Below, one piece after another: positions 1 through 9,886 of a stretch of DNA of 64,000 nucleotides. Origin of the DNA: Sphingopyxis sp. Its GTDB lineage: Bacteria; Pseudomonadota; Alphaproteobacteria; Sphingomonadales; Sphingomonadaceae. Position 1 is the stretch's first letter. Every line of letters begins with the position of its first letter. The notes beneath the pieces were generated by a model, which saw only the letters and a program-made list of their open reading frames with translations, searched no databases and was not told the DNA's origin. The stretch covers positions 1 through 64,000 of the forward strand of contig JAIXHQ010000016.1 of NCBI GenBank assembly GCA_030145715.1, in the 5' to 3' direction. The position numbers and the translations under genes are program-made.

Positions 1-125
1 ACCGATTTTGCCCATTGCTTCGTCGAAAAGTCTTGAAATATTGACATATTCCTTCGCCTTTCCTCCTCGCACTGAGCAAAATCGCTTCAAACCTCGACCG
101 GGGAATTAATGGGTCCTGACCCTAG
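1..125. mobile_element. Terminal part of an insertion sequence extending beyond the left edge (right end ...TTAATGGGTCCTGACCCTAG)
   Basis: Terminal sequence taatgggtcctgaccctag at 107-125 is nearly identical to the end of the IS remnant at 16864-16883; no coding content visible in 1-106. Confidence 0.5.
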
Positions 126-3100
126 GCGACCTGTTTCGCCAGCTTGCCCAATCCCTTGGACAATTGCAGCGCGCCGTTCAGCCGCGCGCCGGTGCTGATC
201 CAGTCGCCGCTGACCGACAGCTTGTTGTCGGGACGGATGCGCGCGCGGCCCTTCAGCCGCTCGACATAGGCGATCAGGCCCGGAACATTCGCGAATGCGT
301 CGCCATGGAAACTGACCAGCGCGCCCTTGGTGCCGACGTCCAGCTTGGCGATACCGGCCAGCTTGGCGTTCGCCTTGATCTCCATCAACTGGATCAGGTT
401 CGCGGTTTCGGGTGGCAGCGGCCCGAAACGGTCGATCATCTCCGCCGCAAAGGCATCGAGCGCCGGGCGGTCGCCCGCATCGTTCAGGCGGCGATAAAGC
501 GCCATGCGCAGCGGCAGGTCGGGGACATAATCCTCGGGGATCAGGATCGGCGCATCGACGGTGATGACGGGCGACAGGGCTTCGCGCGGCGGCAGCTTTC
601 CCGCGCCTTCGGCCTTGGCCATCAGGATCGCTTCTTCCAGCATCGACTGATAAAGTTCGAAACCGACCTCGCGGATATGCCCCGATTGTTCATCGCCGAC
701 CAGATTGCCCGCGCCGCGAATGTCGAGGTCGTGGCTGGCAAGCTGGAACCCCGCGCCCAGCGTATCGAGATCGCCAAGCAGCTTGAGCCGCTTTTCGGCG
801 GTGTCGGTGATCGCACCGCCCTCCAGCGTCGTCAGATAGGCATAGGCGCGCGTCTTGGACCGCCCGACCCGGCCGCGAAGCTGATAGAGTTGGGCCAGCC
901 CAAACCGGTCGGCGCGGTGGACGATCAGCGTGTTCGCACTCGGAATGTCGAGCCCGCTTTCGACGATGGTCGTCGACACCAGCACATCATATTTGCGGTC
1001 GTAAAAGGCGCTCATCCGCTCCTCGACCTCGCCCGGCGCCATCTGGCCGTGCGCGACGACATATTTGATTTCGGGAACCCGGTTGCGCAGAAATTCCTCG
1101 ATGTCCGGCAGGTCCTTGATCCGCGGCGTCACGAAAAAGCTTTGCCCGCCGCGATCATGTTCGCGCAGCAACGCCTCGCGGATCACCACCGGATCCCATG
1201 GCGCCACATAGGTGCGCACCGCAAGGCGATCGACCGGCGGCGTCTGGATGACGCTCAGTTCGCGCAGGCCCGACATCGCCATCTGCAACGTGCGGGGGAT
1301 CGGCGTCGCGGTCAGCGTCAGGACGTGGACGTCGGTCTTGAGCTGTTTCAGCCGTTCCTTGTGGACGACGCCGAACCGTTGTTCCTCGTCGACGATGACA
1401 AGGCCCAGATTCTTGAACTCGACCGATTTGGCGATGACCGCATGGGTGCCGACGACGATGTCGATCGTGCCCGCCGACAGCCCATCGCGCGTCTTTTGCG
1501 CCTCGGCGGCGGGGACAAGGCGCGACAGGCGGCCGATGTTGATCGGAAAGCCTTTGAAACGCTCGGCGAAATTCGTGTAATGCTGGCGCGCGAGCAATGT
1601 CGTGGGGACGACCACCGCGACCTGCACCCCCGCCATCGCCGCGACGAAGGCGGCGCGCAGCGCGACCTCGGTCTTGCCGAAACCGACGTCGCCGCAGACG
1701 AGCCGGTCCATCGGGCGGCCCGACGCCATGTCGGCCAGCACGTCACCGATCGCCCGGTCCTGATCGTCGGTTTCCTGATAGGGGAAGCGGTCGGCAAAGG
1801 CCGGATAGGACGCATCCTGCGCCAGCAGTTCGCCCGACCGCAGCGCGCGCTGCGCCGCGGTGGCGAGCAGTTCGCCCGCGATCTCGCGGATGCGTTCCTT
1901 CATCCGGGCCTTGCGGCGCTGCCACGCTTCGCCGCCCAGCTTGTCGAGCGCGACGCCGTCGCTCTCGCCGCCGTAACGCGACAGCACGTCGAGATTTTCG
2001 ACAGGGACATACAGCTTGTCGCCGCCGGAGTAGGTCAGCGCGACGCAATCATGCGGGCTGCTGCCGACCGGGATCTGGGTCAGCCCCTCATAACGGCCGA
2101 TGCCATGGTCAAGGTGGACCACCAGGTCGCCGACGCTGAGCGTCGCGAGTTCGGCCAGAAAGGCGTCGGCGCTCTTGCGGCGCTTTTGACGGCGGACCAG
2201 CCGTTCGCCCAGAATATCCTGTTCGGTGAGCAGGCTGATCGCATCGCTCGCGAACCCGTGATCGAGCGGCAGGACGACCAGGGCGACGTTGCCGACCTTC
2301 GATCCGCTGGCCTCACCATTCCCGTTCGCGTCGAGCGAAGTCGAGACGCCTGTCGGCGTGGCGCCATCTCGATGGGTGTCTCGACTTCGCTCGACACGAA
2401 CGGACGAAAGGGGGGCGGTGAGCGCCAGCGCCTCCTGCCATGTGTCGGCCTGAACCAGCCCCGTCACCCCATGGTCGCGGAGCAGCCCCGATAATCGGTC
2501 GCGCGCGCCGCCCGAATAGCTGGCGATGATCGTGCGGCGTCCCTTGCGCCGTTCATCCGACAGGTGATCGGCCACCTTGTCATAGATGTTGAGGTCGGCG
2601 GTGCGTTCGGGCGTGAAATCGCGCGCCGCGAATGTTTCCAGGTCGACAACCGTCGCGGCGGGCGGCGCGTCGAACGGGGTGACGACATGGATCGGGCGTG
2701 CCTTCGCCGCGCCGGTCCATTCGTCGTCGGTCAGGTACAGCGTCTCGGGCGCCAGCGGGCGATAGCTGCCCGGCGATTCGCGTTCGGCGGCGACGCGATT
2801 GGCATGATAGTCGGCAATCGCGGCAAAACGGGTGTCGGCCGTCGCTTCGGTGCGGTGGCCGCGCAGCACCGGGGCGGCGGGATCGATATGGTCGAACAGC
2901 GTCCCCAGCCGTTCCTCGAACAGCGGCAGCCAATGGTCCATCCCCGCCTGTCGCCGCCCGTCGCTGACCGCCTGATACAGCGGGTCGCCGGTCGCCTGCG
3001 CGCCGAACAGGTCGCGATAGGCCGACCGAAACCGCTTGATCGTCGCCCCGTCGAGCAGGGTTTCGGATGCCGGAAGCAGTTGCAGCGCCTTGGCCGGGCC

Positions 3101-3724
3101 CAGGCTGCGCTGGTCGGCGGGGTCAAAGCGGCGGATGCTTTCGATCTCGTCGCCAAAGAAATCGACCCGCAGGCCATTTTCCTCGCCTGCCGGAAACAGG
3201 TCCAGAATGCCGCCGCGCACCGCGAACTCGCCCTGGTCGGCGACGGTATCGACGCGGCTGAAACCATTGGCGACAAGCAGTTCGGCCAGCGCGTCGCGGT
3301 CGATCCGCTGTCCCGGCGCCAGCGTCGTCGCAAGCTGGCGGATGCGGAACGGGGTCAGCGTCCGCTGGGTGATCGCCGCGACGGTGGTCAGGATCAACTC
3401 GCCACGCCGTGCGGGCAGTTGCAACGCCGACAATGTCGCCAGCCGGTCGGCGCTGACGCGCATCGAGGGGCCCGCGCGATCATAGGGCAGGCAATCCCAC
3501 GCCGGAAAGCGATGGACGATCAGGTCGGGCGCGAAAAAGGGCGCGGCGTCGGCGATCGCCTGCATCGCGCTGTCATCCGTCGCGACATAGACCAGGCGCC
3601 TGTCGCTCGCCCGCGCCAGATCGGCCAGCAACAGCGGCAGGAAACCGTCGGCGGCGCGCGCCAGTGTCAGCGGCGCCGATGCCGATCCGATCGCGGCGAA
3701 AATGTCGGCGGCGGCGATGGTCAT
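122..3724 (-). CDS. mfd: Transcription-repair coupling factor Mfd (start trimmed to MTIAAADIF...)
   Basis: Helicase motifs GDVGFGKTEVALRAAF, DEEQRFGVVHKERLK, TATPIPRTLQMAMSG and the Mfd C-terminal domain; ATGA overlap with upstream sdhE. Confidence 0.95.
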   Translation of the reverse strand: MTIAAADIFAAIGSASAPLTLARAADGFLPLLLADLARASDRRLVYVATDDSAMQAIADAAPFFAPDLIVHRFPAWDCLPYDRAGPSMRVSADRLATLSALQLPARRGELILTTVAAITQRTLTPFRIRQLATTLAPGQRIDRDALAELLVANGFSRVDTVADQGEFAVRGGILDLFPAGEENGLRVDFFGDEIESIRRFDPADQRSLGPAKALQLLPASETLLDGATIKRFRSAYRDLFGAQATGDPLYQAVSDGRRQAGMDHWLPLFEERLGTLFDHIDPAAPVLRGHRTEATADTRFAAIADYHANRVAAERESPGSYRPLAPETLYLTDDEWTGAAKARPIHVVTPFDAPPAATVVDLETFAARDFTPERTADLNIYDKVADHLSDERRKGRRTIIASYSGGARDRLSGLLRDHGVTGLVQADTWQEALALTAPLSSVRVERSRDTHRDGATPTGVSTSLDANGNGEASGSKVGNVALVVLPLDHGFASDAISLLTEQDILGERLVRRQKRRKSADAFLAELATLSVGDLVVHLDHGIGRYEGLTQIPVGSSPHDCVALTYSGGDKLYVPVENLDVLSRYGGESDGVALDKLGGEAWQRRKARMKERIREIAGELLATAAQRALRSGELLAQDASYPAFADRFPYQETDDQDRAIGDVLADMASGRPMDRLVCGDVGFGKTEVALRAAFVAAMAGVQVAVVVPTTLLARQHYTNFAERFKGFPINIGRLSRLVPAAEAQKTRDGLSAGTIDIVVGTHAVIAKSVEFKNLGLVIVDEEQRFGVVHKERLKQLKTDVHVLTLTATPIPRTLQMAMSGLRELSVIQTPPVDRLAVRTYVAPWDPVVIREALLREHDRGGQSFFVTPRIKDLPDIEEFLRNRVPEIKYVVAHGQMAPGEVEERMSAFYDRKYDVLVSTTIVESGLDIPSANTLIVHRADRFGLAQLYQLRGRVGRSKTRAYAYLTTLEGGAITDTAEKRLKLLGDLDTLGAGFQLASHDLDIRGAGNLVGDEQSGHIREVGFELYQSMLEEAILMAKAEGAGKLPPREALSPVITVDAPILIPEDYVPDLPLRMALYRRLNDAGDRPALDAFAAEMIDRFGPLPPETANLIQLMEIKANAKLAGIAKLDVGTKGALVSFHGDAFANVPGLIAYVERLKGRARIRPDNKLSVSGDWISTGARLNGALQLSKGLGKLAKQVA
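2324..2403. repeat. Palindromic dispersed-repeat-like element inside mfd
   Basis: Arms cgttcgcgtcgagcgaagtcgagac (2324-2348) and gtctcgacttcgctcgacacgaacg (2379-2403) are inverted with 1 mismatch in 25; translated in frame as VRVERSRDTHRDGATPTGVSTSLDANG. Confidence 0.85.
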
Positions 3725-3981
3725 GGCAGGGGGATATAGTCCAGTCGGCGCATCGCGGCGATCATCTCCGGCCGGTCGAGGTGCGCGGGCGGCTCCCCGG
3801 TGCCGAGCGCCCACGCCATGATGTCGACGTCGTCTTCCTCGACAATCAGTTCGTACCACGCAATCTCGTCTTCGCCCCATTCCGCCGAATGACGGTCGAA
3901 AAACCCGCCGATCATATAGTCGGCCTCGCGCGTGCCGCGGTGCCATGCGCGGAATTTCAGGCGTTTCAGGCGGTCTTGCAT
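3721..3981 (-). CDS. sdhE: FAD assembly factor SdhE / succinate dehydrogenase assembly factor 2
   Basis: MQDRLKRLKFRAWHRGTREADYMIGGFFDRH... with the RGTREAD motif; overlaps the mfd start. Confidence 0.9.
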   Translation of the reverse strand: MQDRLKRLKFRAWHRGTREADYMIGGFFDRHSAEWGEDEIAWYELIVEEDDVDIMAWALGTGEPPAHLDRPEMIAAMRRLDYIPLP

Positions 3982-4234
3982 GGCGGGCCTTTTATACGTC
4001 TCAATCGATCTGGCAACGGGGACGGCATCGGCGACGGCATCGGCGATTTTTCGCTGTCCTACATTCTCGCGGCGCGATAGCGTCGCCGGATGACCCCGAT
4101 GATCCGCCTGCCGATTGCGTCCCGCCATGCCCTGTCCCAAGGCCGGGGAAGAACGGAAAGCAAAGGGGGACGTGGTGTGACCTTTGTGACCTTTGGAATA
4201 AAATTACACGGGCGCGGGGTCTGATCGAAGCGCG

Positions 4235-6301
4235 ATGCGACCCGAAATCCTCAATCCGCTTTTTGCCGCGCTCACCGACCTGAAAGGCGTCGGGCCACAG
4301 CTTGCCAAGCCGCTGACCCGGCTGGGGCTGGAACGCGTCGTCGACGTGCTGTTCCACCTGCCGACCGGCCTGATCTCGCGTTTTCCGGTCGACCGGCTCG
4401 ATCAGGCACAGGCCGGACAGACGATCATCGTCAACCTGACCGCGCAGGATTATCGCGCCGGCCGCAGCCCCCGCGCGCCGTTCGGGGTCGAGGCGTCCGA
4501 CGATGCCGGCGGTCATGTCCGGCTCGTCTATTTCGGGCGCACGTCGGGGCTGGCGCGCAAGCTGTTCCCGCTGGGCGAGAAACGCCGCGTGTCGGGGCGG
4601 CTCGACCTATATGGCGACATGCGGCAGATCGTGCATCCCGATCAGGTCGTCGAACCGGGTGACGAGGCGGGGATCGCCGAACATGAGCCGGTCTATCCGC
4701 TGACCGAGGGGCTGACCAACGCGCGATTGTCGCAACTGGGACAGGTCGCGCTGGAACGGCGCCCCGACCTTGCCGAATGGATCGACGCGCCGCTGCTGGC
4801 CAGCCGGGGCTGGCCGTCGTGGCACGAAGCGATGGAGCGCGCCCACGCCAGCCCGCGCGACGAGGCGGCCCGCGACCGGCTGGCATATGACGAAATTTTC
4901 GCGAGCCAGGTCGCGCTGATGCTGATCCGGCAGGGGCTGCGGACGCGCCGGGGCAGGGCGATCACCGGCGACGGGCGGCTGACCGACGCGCTGAAACTTC
5001 CCTTTGGCCTGACCGGCGCGCAGGAGCGCGTCGGGCGTGAAATCGCGGGCGACATGGCACAGGACACGCCGATGCTGCGGATGCTGCAGGGCGACGTCGG
5101 ATCGGGCAAGACGCTGGTGGCGCTGCGCGCGATGCTCGCGGCGGTGGAGGCGGGGACACAGGCGGCGCTGCTCGCGCCGACCGAGATATTGGCGCGCCAG
5201 CATCATGCGACCTTGCAGCACATGCTGGGCGGCTTGCCGGTCAACGTCGCCATCCTGACCGGGCGGGACAAGGGGCGGGCACGCGAATCGACGCTGATGG
5301 GGCTGGCCGACGGCAGCATCGACATATTGGTCGGAACCCACGCCATCTTTCAACAGGCGGTCGCCTATCGCGACCTCGCGCTTGTCGTGGTGGACGAACA
5401 GCATCGTTTCGGGGTCGCGCAGCGGCTGATGCTGACGCAAAAGGGCGCGCGGCCGCCGCACCTGCTGGTGATGACCGCCACCCCGATCCCGCGCACGCTG
5501 CAACTGGCCAACCATGGCGAAATGGATGTGTCGCGGATCGACGAGATGCCGCCGGGACGCACCCCCGTCGATACGCGCGTCGTATCGGTCGATCGGCTGG
5601 ACGAGGTGATCGACGGGCTCGACCGGCACCTTGCCACCGGGGCACAGGCCTATTGGGTCTGTCCGCTCGTCGCCGAAAGCGAGATCAGCGAACTCGCCGC
5701 CGCCGAGGAACGGGCCGCGCTGCTGCGCGCCCGGCTGGGCGATGCGCGGGTCGGGCTGGTCCATGGGCGGATGAAGGGGCCGGAAAAAGATGACGTCATG
5801 GCGCGCTTTCAGGCGGGGGAGATCGGCGTACTGGTCGCGACGACGGTGATAGAGGTGGGCGTCGATGTGCCCGCCGCCAGCCTGATGATCGTCGAACATG
5901 CCGACCGGTTCGGGCTGGCGCAGCTCCACCAGCTTCGCGGTCGTGTCGGGCGCGGCACCGCCAAATCGATATGCCTGCTGCTCCGCTCGCAGAACCTGTC
6001 CGAAACGGCGCGCGAGCGGCTGGCCCTCATGCGCGATACCAACGATGGTTTCGTGATCGCCGAAAAGGATCTGGAATTGCGCGGCGGCGGCGAATTGCTT
6101 GGGCTGAAGCAATCGGGCGATGCCGATTATCGGCTGGCGACGCCCGAACAGCTCGTGCGGCTGTTGCCCGTCGCGCATGACGACGCGCGACTGTTCGTCG
6201 AACGCGATGGCGGGATGGACGGGGCGCGGGCGGACCCGGTGCGCCTCTGCCTCTATCTTTTCGAACGCGATGCGGCGGTGCCGCTGCTTCGCAGTGGTTA
6301 G
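4235..6301 (+). CDS. recG: ATP-dependent DNA helicase RecG
   Basis: LKGVGP wedge-domain start, GDVGSGKTLVALRAM, DEQHRFGVAQR, TATPIPRTLQL, QLRGRVGRG motifs. Confidence 0.95.
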   Translation: MRPEILNPLFAALTDLKGVGPQLAKPLTRLGLERVVDVLFHLPTGLISRFPVDRLDQAQAGQTIIVNLTAQDYRAGRSPRAPFGVEASDDAGGHVRLVYFGRTSGLARKLFPLGEKRRVSGRLDLYGDMRQIVHPDQVVEPGDEAGIAEHEPVYPLTEGLTNARLSQLGQVALERRPDLAEWIDAPLLASRGWPSWHEAMERAHASPRDEAARDRLAYDEIFASQVALMLIRQGLRTRRGRAITGDGRLTDALKLPFGLTGAQERVGREIAGDMAQDTPMLRMLQGDVGSGKTLVALRAMLAAVEAGTQAALLAPTEILARQHHATLQHMLGGLPVNVAILTGRDKGRARESTLMGLADGSIDILVGTHAIFQQAVAYRDLALVVVDEQHRFGVAQRLMLTQKGARPPHLLVMTATPIPRTLQLANHGEMDVSRIDEMPPGRTPVDTRVVSVDRLDEVIDGLDRHLATGAQAYWVCPLVAESEISELAAAEERAALLRARLGDARVGLVHGRMKGPEKDDVMARFQAGEIGVLVATTVIEVGVDVPAASLMIVEHADRFGLAQLHQLRGRVGRGTAKSICLLLRSQNLSETARERLALMRDTNDGFVIAEKDLELRGGGELLGLKQSGDADYRLATPEQLVRLLPVAHDDARLFVERDGGMDGARADPVRLCLYLFERDAAVPLLRSG

Positions 6302-6666
6302 TTGACGTCGCCGCGCGCGCCCATGGCGCGGATCATCGGCAGATAATCCTCGACGGAGATGGACTTGTCGAACTGCACACCGGTCTTGCCGCCCAGCGAC
6401 CAGACGACCTTGGCCGCGGTCCGCCCGATGATCGGCATACGGAAAACGATCAGGTCGCCGATCTCCAGCCCGCGTTCGAACCGCATCAACATGCCGTCGG
6501 CGCTGATGTTCACGCAGGTACACATTTCCTGCCGTCCGTCGGGCATGACAAAGGGCAGGCGGCAATATACGTCGCTACGCGGGGCGATCCGCTGGTCGAG
6601 CCCGACATAATGGGCCTTGCTGGTGTCGATCTTGCGCATATCCGTGGACCTTGTTGATTTGGCCAT
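6298..6666 (-). CDS. PilZ domain-containing protein
   Basis: R(I)APRSDVYCRL...CVNISADGMLMRFE...G..IVFRMPIIGRTAAKVVW matches PilZ pattern. Confidence 0.75.
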   Translation of the reverse strand: MAKSTRSTDMRKIDTSKAHYVGLDQRIAPRSDVYCRLPFVMPDGRQEMCTCVNISADGMLMRFERGLEIGDLIVFRMPIIGRTAAKVVWSLGGKTGVQFDKSISVEDYLPMIRAMGARGDVN

Positions 6667-6713
6667 GACGATCCATCCGATTGCTGAAGAAGTGGTAAAT
6701 GCTGTTTTGCGCC

Positions 6714-7940
6714 CTACCGCGTCACAAGGCCATGTTTTTTTGACCCGAGGCTGACCGCTATGGCGTCGGCGCCCGGCAAAATCAGATGCTGCGGGTCGCG
6801 AACGACCTCGCCGCCAACCTTGACCGCGCCCTCGTCCAGCTTGCGGCGCGCCTCCTTGTTCGACGCTGCAAAGCCCAGTTCGCGCAGCGCGTCGACGACG
6901 CTGATCCCTTCGGCGGGCGCGACGGCTTGCGGCAGGTCGCCGCCAATCTGTCCCTTTTCAAAGGTTTGCGACGCGGTTTCCAACGCCGCCTTTGCTGCAT
7001 CGGCGCCGCGGCACATCGCCGTCGCCTCATTGGCCAGGATTTTCTTCGCCTCGTTGATCTCCGCGCCCTGCAGCGCCTCCAGCCGCGCGATCTCGTCAAG
7101 CGGCAGGTCGGTGAACAGCTTCAGGAATTTCCCAACGTCACGGTCGTCGCAGTTCCGCCAATATTGCCAATAGTCAAAATGGGACAGTTGTTCGGGATTA
7201 AGCCACACGGCACCAGCGGCGGTTTTGCCCATTTTGGCTCCCGCCGCGGTGGTCAGCAGCGGAGTCGTCAGGCCATAAAGATCGGCGCCGTCCATCCGGC
7301 GACCCAGTTCCATGCCGTTGACGATATTGCCCCACTGGTCCGAACCGCCCATTTGCAGCCGCACGCCCATGTCTTTCGACAGATGCCGAAAGTCATAGCC
7401 CTGAAGGATCATATAGTTGAATTCCAGGAACGTCATCGGCTGTTCACGATCAAGCCGCAGCTTGACGGAATCAAATGTCATCATGCGGTTGATGGTGAAA
7501 TGGGTGCCCACTTCCTGCAGCAATTCGATATAGCCAAGCTGGCCCAGCCAGTCCTGATTGTCGACCATCACCGCATCGGTCGGGCCGTCGCCAAAGGTCA
7601 GATAGCGTTCAAAGATGCTGAAAATCGACGCGATGTTCGCGGCGATCATGTCGTCCGACAACATCTTGCGGCTTTCGTCGCGGCCGGTCGGGTCGCCGAT
7701 CCGCGTCGTCCCGCCGCCCATCAGCACGACGGGCTTGTGCCCCGTCTGTTGCAGGCGGCGCAGCATCATGATCTGGACCAGGCTGCCGACATGCAGGCTG
7801 GGCGCGGTTGCGTCGAAACCGATATATCCCGGGACGACCTGTTTCGCGGCAAGCGCATCCAGCCCTTCCGCGTCGGTGGTCTGATGGATATAGCCCCGTT
7901 CATCGAGCAGGCGCAGCAGGTCGGATTTGTAATTGGTCAT
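6714..7940 (-). CDS. tyrS: Tyrosyl-tRNA synthetase
   Basis: Class I signatures ([25 protein letters not shown]), C-terminal S4 domain. Confidence 0.95.
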   Translation of the reverse strand: MTNYKSDLLRLLDERGYIHQTTDAEGLDALAAKQVVPGYIGFDATAPSLHVGSLVQIMMLRRLQQTGHKPVVLMGGGTTRIGDPTGRDESRKMLSDDMIAANIASIFSIFERYLTFGDGPTDAVMVDNQDWLGQLGYIELLQEVGTHFTINRMMTFDSVKLRLDREQPMTFLEFNYMILQGYDFRHLSKDMGVRLQMGGSDQWGNIVNGMELGRRMDGADLYGLTTPLLTTAAGAKMGKTAAGAVWLNPEQLSHFDYWQYWRNCDDRDVGKFLKLFTDLPLDEIARLEALQGAEINEAKKILANEATAMCRGADAAKAALETASQTFEKGQIGGDLPQAVAPAEGISVVDALRELGFAASNKEARRKLDEGAVKVGGEVVRDPQHLILPGADAIAVSLGSKKHGLVTR

Positions 7941-8002
7941 AGCGGGCGGGCGCTTAGCATGATGCACCGTCAAACCCAACAGCGTTCACCCGCCCCAAAA
8001 TC

Positions 8003-8096
8003 CATTTGCCCGGAGCTTGTCGAAGGGCCGCTTTCCCCTTTACACCGGAGCGATGAGTTTTTGGGCCGGCCCTTTGGCAAGCTTGGGACGAACGGA
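8003..8096. repeat. Degenerate inverted-repeat element (CCGGAGCTTGTCGAAGGG ... CCCTTTGGCAAGCTTGGGACGAACGG)
   Basis: Half-sites resemble the bacterial dispersed repeat TGAGCTTGTCGAAGG/CCTTCGACAAGCTCA; arms diverged. Confidence 0.55.
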
Positions 8097-8106
8097 GGAA
8101 AATTAC

Positions 8107-8676
8107 GTGTCCGACCATGAGGTCTGCCGACAAAGCCTGCTGATCTGTCATCCCGACACCCCGGCCAGGGCCGTCCGATCGGTCGCGGTCGAAATCACCC
8201 TGTCGTTCGATGACGGCTTTGCGCTGCGCTATATGATCGACGGCGCGATCGGCGAACTGGTGCTGCCCGATGGCGAGGGCGAACTGGTCATCGCCGACAG
8301 TGCGACCGACGGCCTGTGGCAAAGCACTTGTTTCGAGGCGTTCCTGACGGAGGAGGGGCAGCCCGATTACACCGAGTTCAATTACAGCCCCGATGGGCGC
8401 TGGGCCTGTTACCAGTTCGACGATTATCGGTCGTTGCTGCGTCCGGACGAACTGGCCCCATGGGAAATGGCGGCGGAAAAGGGCGAGCAAAGCTATGCGC
8501 TGCGCGTCGAGCCCGGCATCTTTCCCGACAGGGGGGCAAAGCTTGCGCTCTCGGCCGTGATCGAGGAGCTGGACGGCACCAAAAGCTATTGGGCGCTGGC
8601 GCATCCGCCGGGCCAGCCCGACTTTCATCATCCCGATTGCTTTGCGCTCACGCTTGGGGCACCCGACGCGGCATGA
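8107..8676 (+). CDS. DOMON-like domain-containing protein
   Basis: GTG start 8 nt after GGAGG; WQSTCFEAFLTEEGQPDYTEFNYSPDGRWACYQFDDYR resembles DOMON-like/CBM9-like folds. Confidence 0.6.
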   Translation: MSDHEVCRQSLLICHPDTPARAVRSVAVEITLSFDDGFALRYMIDGAIGELVLPDGEGELVIADSATDGLWQSTCFEAFLTEEGQPDYTEFNYSPDGRWACYQFDDYRSLLRPDELAPWEMAAEKGEQSYALRVEPGIFPDRGAKLALSAVIEELDGTKSYWALAHPPGQPDFHHPDCFALTLGAPDAA

Positions 8677-9878
8677 CTGTGCATTTCGGCATCGATCGCC
8701 TGCTCGCTGACCCGGCGCTCCGCAAACCGCTCGAAGGACGGCGGGTCGCCTTGCTCGCGCATCCGGCCTCGGTCACCGCCGACCTGACGCACAGCCTTGA
8801 CGCGCTGATCGCCGCGGGCATCGATGTGACGGCGGTGTTTGGGCCACAGCATGGCGTACGCGGTGACCTTCAGGACAATATGATGGAGTCGCCCGACTTC
8901 ACCGATCCGACCCATGGGATGCCGGTGTTCAGCCTGTATGGCGAGGTGCGGCGGCCGTCGGGGCAGTCGATGCACACGTTCGACGTGATGCTGATCGACC
9001 TGCAGGACCTTGGCTGCCGCATCTATACCTATGTGACGACGTTGCTCTATGTCCTTGAGGCGGCGGCGCAGCACGGCAAGGCGGTGTGGGTACTCGACCG
9101 GCCCAATCCCGCGGGGCGCCCGGTCGAGGGAACGCGGCTGCTGCCCGGCTGGGAAAGCTTTGTGGGCGCCGGGCCGATGGTCATGCGCCACGGGCTGACG
9201 ATGGGCGAGATGGGGCGCTGGTTCATCCGGCAGTTCAAACTGGACGTCGATTACCGCGTGATCGAAATGGAGGGATGGGAGCCGGAGGGGCCGGGCCACG
9301 GCTGGCCGACGGATCGCGTGTGGATCAACCCCAGCCCCAACGCGGCGAACGTCAATATGGCGCGTGCCTATGCCGGCACGGTGATGGTCGAGGGCGCGAC
9401 GCTGAGCGAGGGCCGCGGGACGACGCGCCCGCTCGAACTGTTCGGCGCGCCCGACATCGATGCGAAGGCCGTGATCGCCGAAATGCAGCGGCTGGCGCCG
9501 CACTGGCTGGCCGGATGCAAGCTGCGCGACATCTGGTTCCAGCCGACCTTTCACAAGCATGTCGGCCAATTGAGCAGCGGCGTTCATATCCATGCCGAGG
9601 GCGCGTGGTACGACCATGCCGCCTTCCGCCCGTGGCGCGTGCAGGCGCTGGGGTTCAAGGCGATCCGCCGCCTTTATCCGGATTATCCGATCTGGCGCGG
9701 CAAGGATTTCAAATATGAATATACCGACGATGTGCTGGCGATCGACGTGATCAACGGCGGTCCGGGCCTGCGCGAGTGGGTCGACGATGCGGGTGCGGAT
9801 GCGGGCGATCTGGACGCGCTGGCGCTGCCCGACGAGGAGGCATGGCTGGGCGAGATCGCCGACCTGCTGGTCTATTAG
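8673..9878 (+). CDS. DUF1343 / NamZ-type exo-beta-N-acetylmuramidase family protein
   Basis: VFGPQHGVRGDLQDNM, FSLYGEVRRPS, IDLQDLGCRIYTYVTTL, DRPNPAGRPVEG motifs; ATGA overlap with upstream gene. Confidence 0.85.
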   Translation: MTVHFGIDRLLADPALRKPLEGRRVALLAHPASVTADLTHSLDALIAAGIDVTAVFGPQHGVRGDLQDNMMESPDFTDPTHGMPVFSLYGEVRRPSGQSMHTFDVMLIDLQDLGCRIYTYVTTLLYVLEAAAQHGKAVWVLDRPNPAGRPVEGTRLLPGWESFVGAGPMVMRHGLTMGEMGRWFIRQFKLDVDYRVIEMEGWEPEGPGHGWPTDRVWINPSPNAANVNMARAYAGTVMVEGATLSEGRGTTRPLELFGAPDIDAKAVIAEMQRLAPHWLAGCKLRDIWFQPTFHKHVGQLSSGVHIHAEGAWYDHAAFRPWRVQALGFKAIRRLYPDYPIWRGKDFKYEYTDDVLAIDVINGGPGLREWVDDAGADAGDLDALALPDEEAWLGEIADLLVY

Positions 9879-9886
9879 AGGACGTG

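Noticed and set aside
164-2494. 776-aa + strand ORF opposite mfd
   Set aside because: Antisense frame of a clear Mfd protein; Arg/Asp/Gln-rich shadow composition typical of high-GC antisense frames.
2564-3739. 391-aa + ORF opposite the mfd 5' part
   Set aside because: Shadow ORF with no motif content.
4168-4195. gtgtgacctttgtgacctttgg short tandem repeat upstream of recG
   Set aside because: Only two units; could be leader sequence, not enough evidence for a regulatory or repeat element.
4607-6565. 652-aa - strand ORF opposite recG
   Set aside because: Shadow ORF of recG; composition HRR/DQ-rich.
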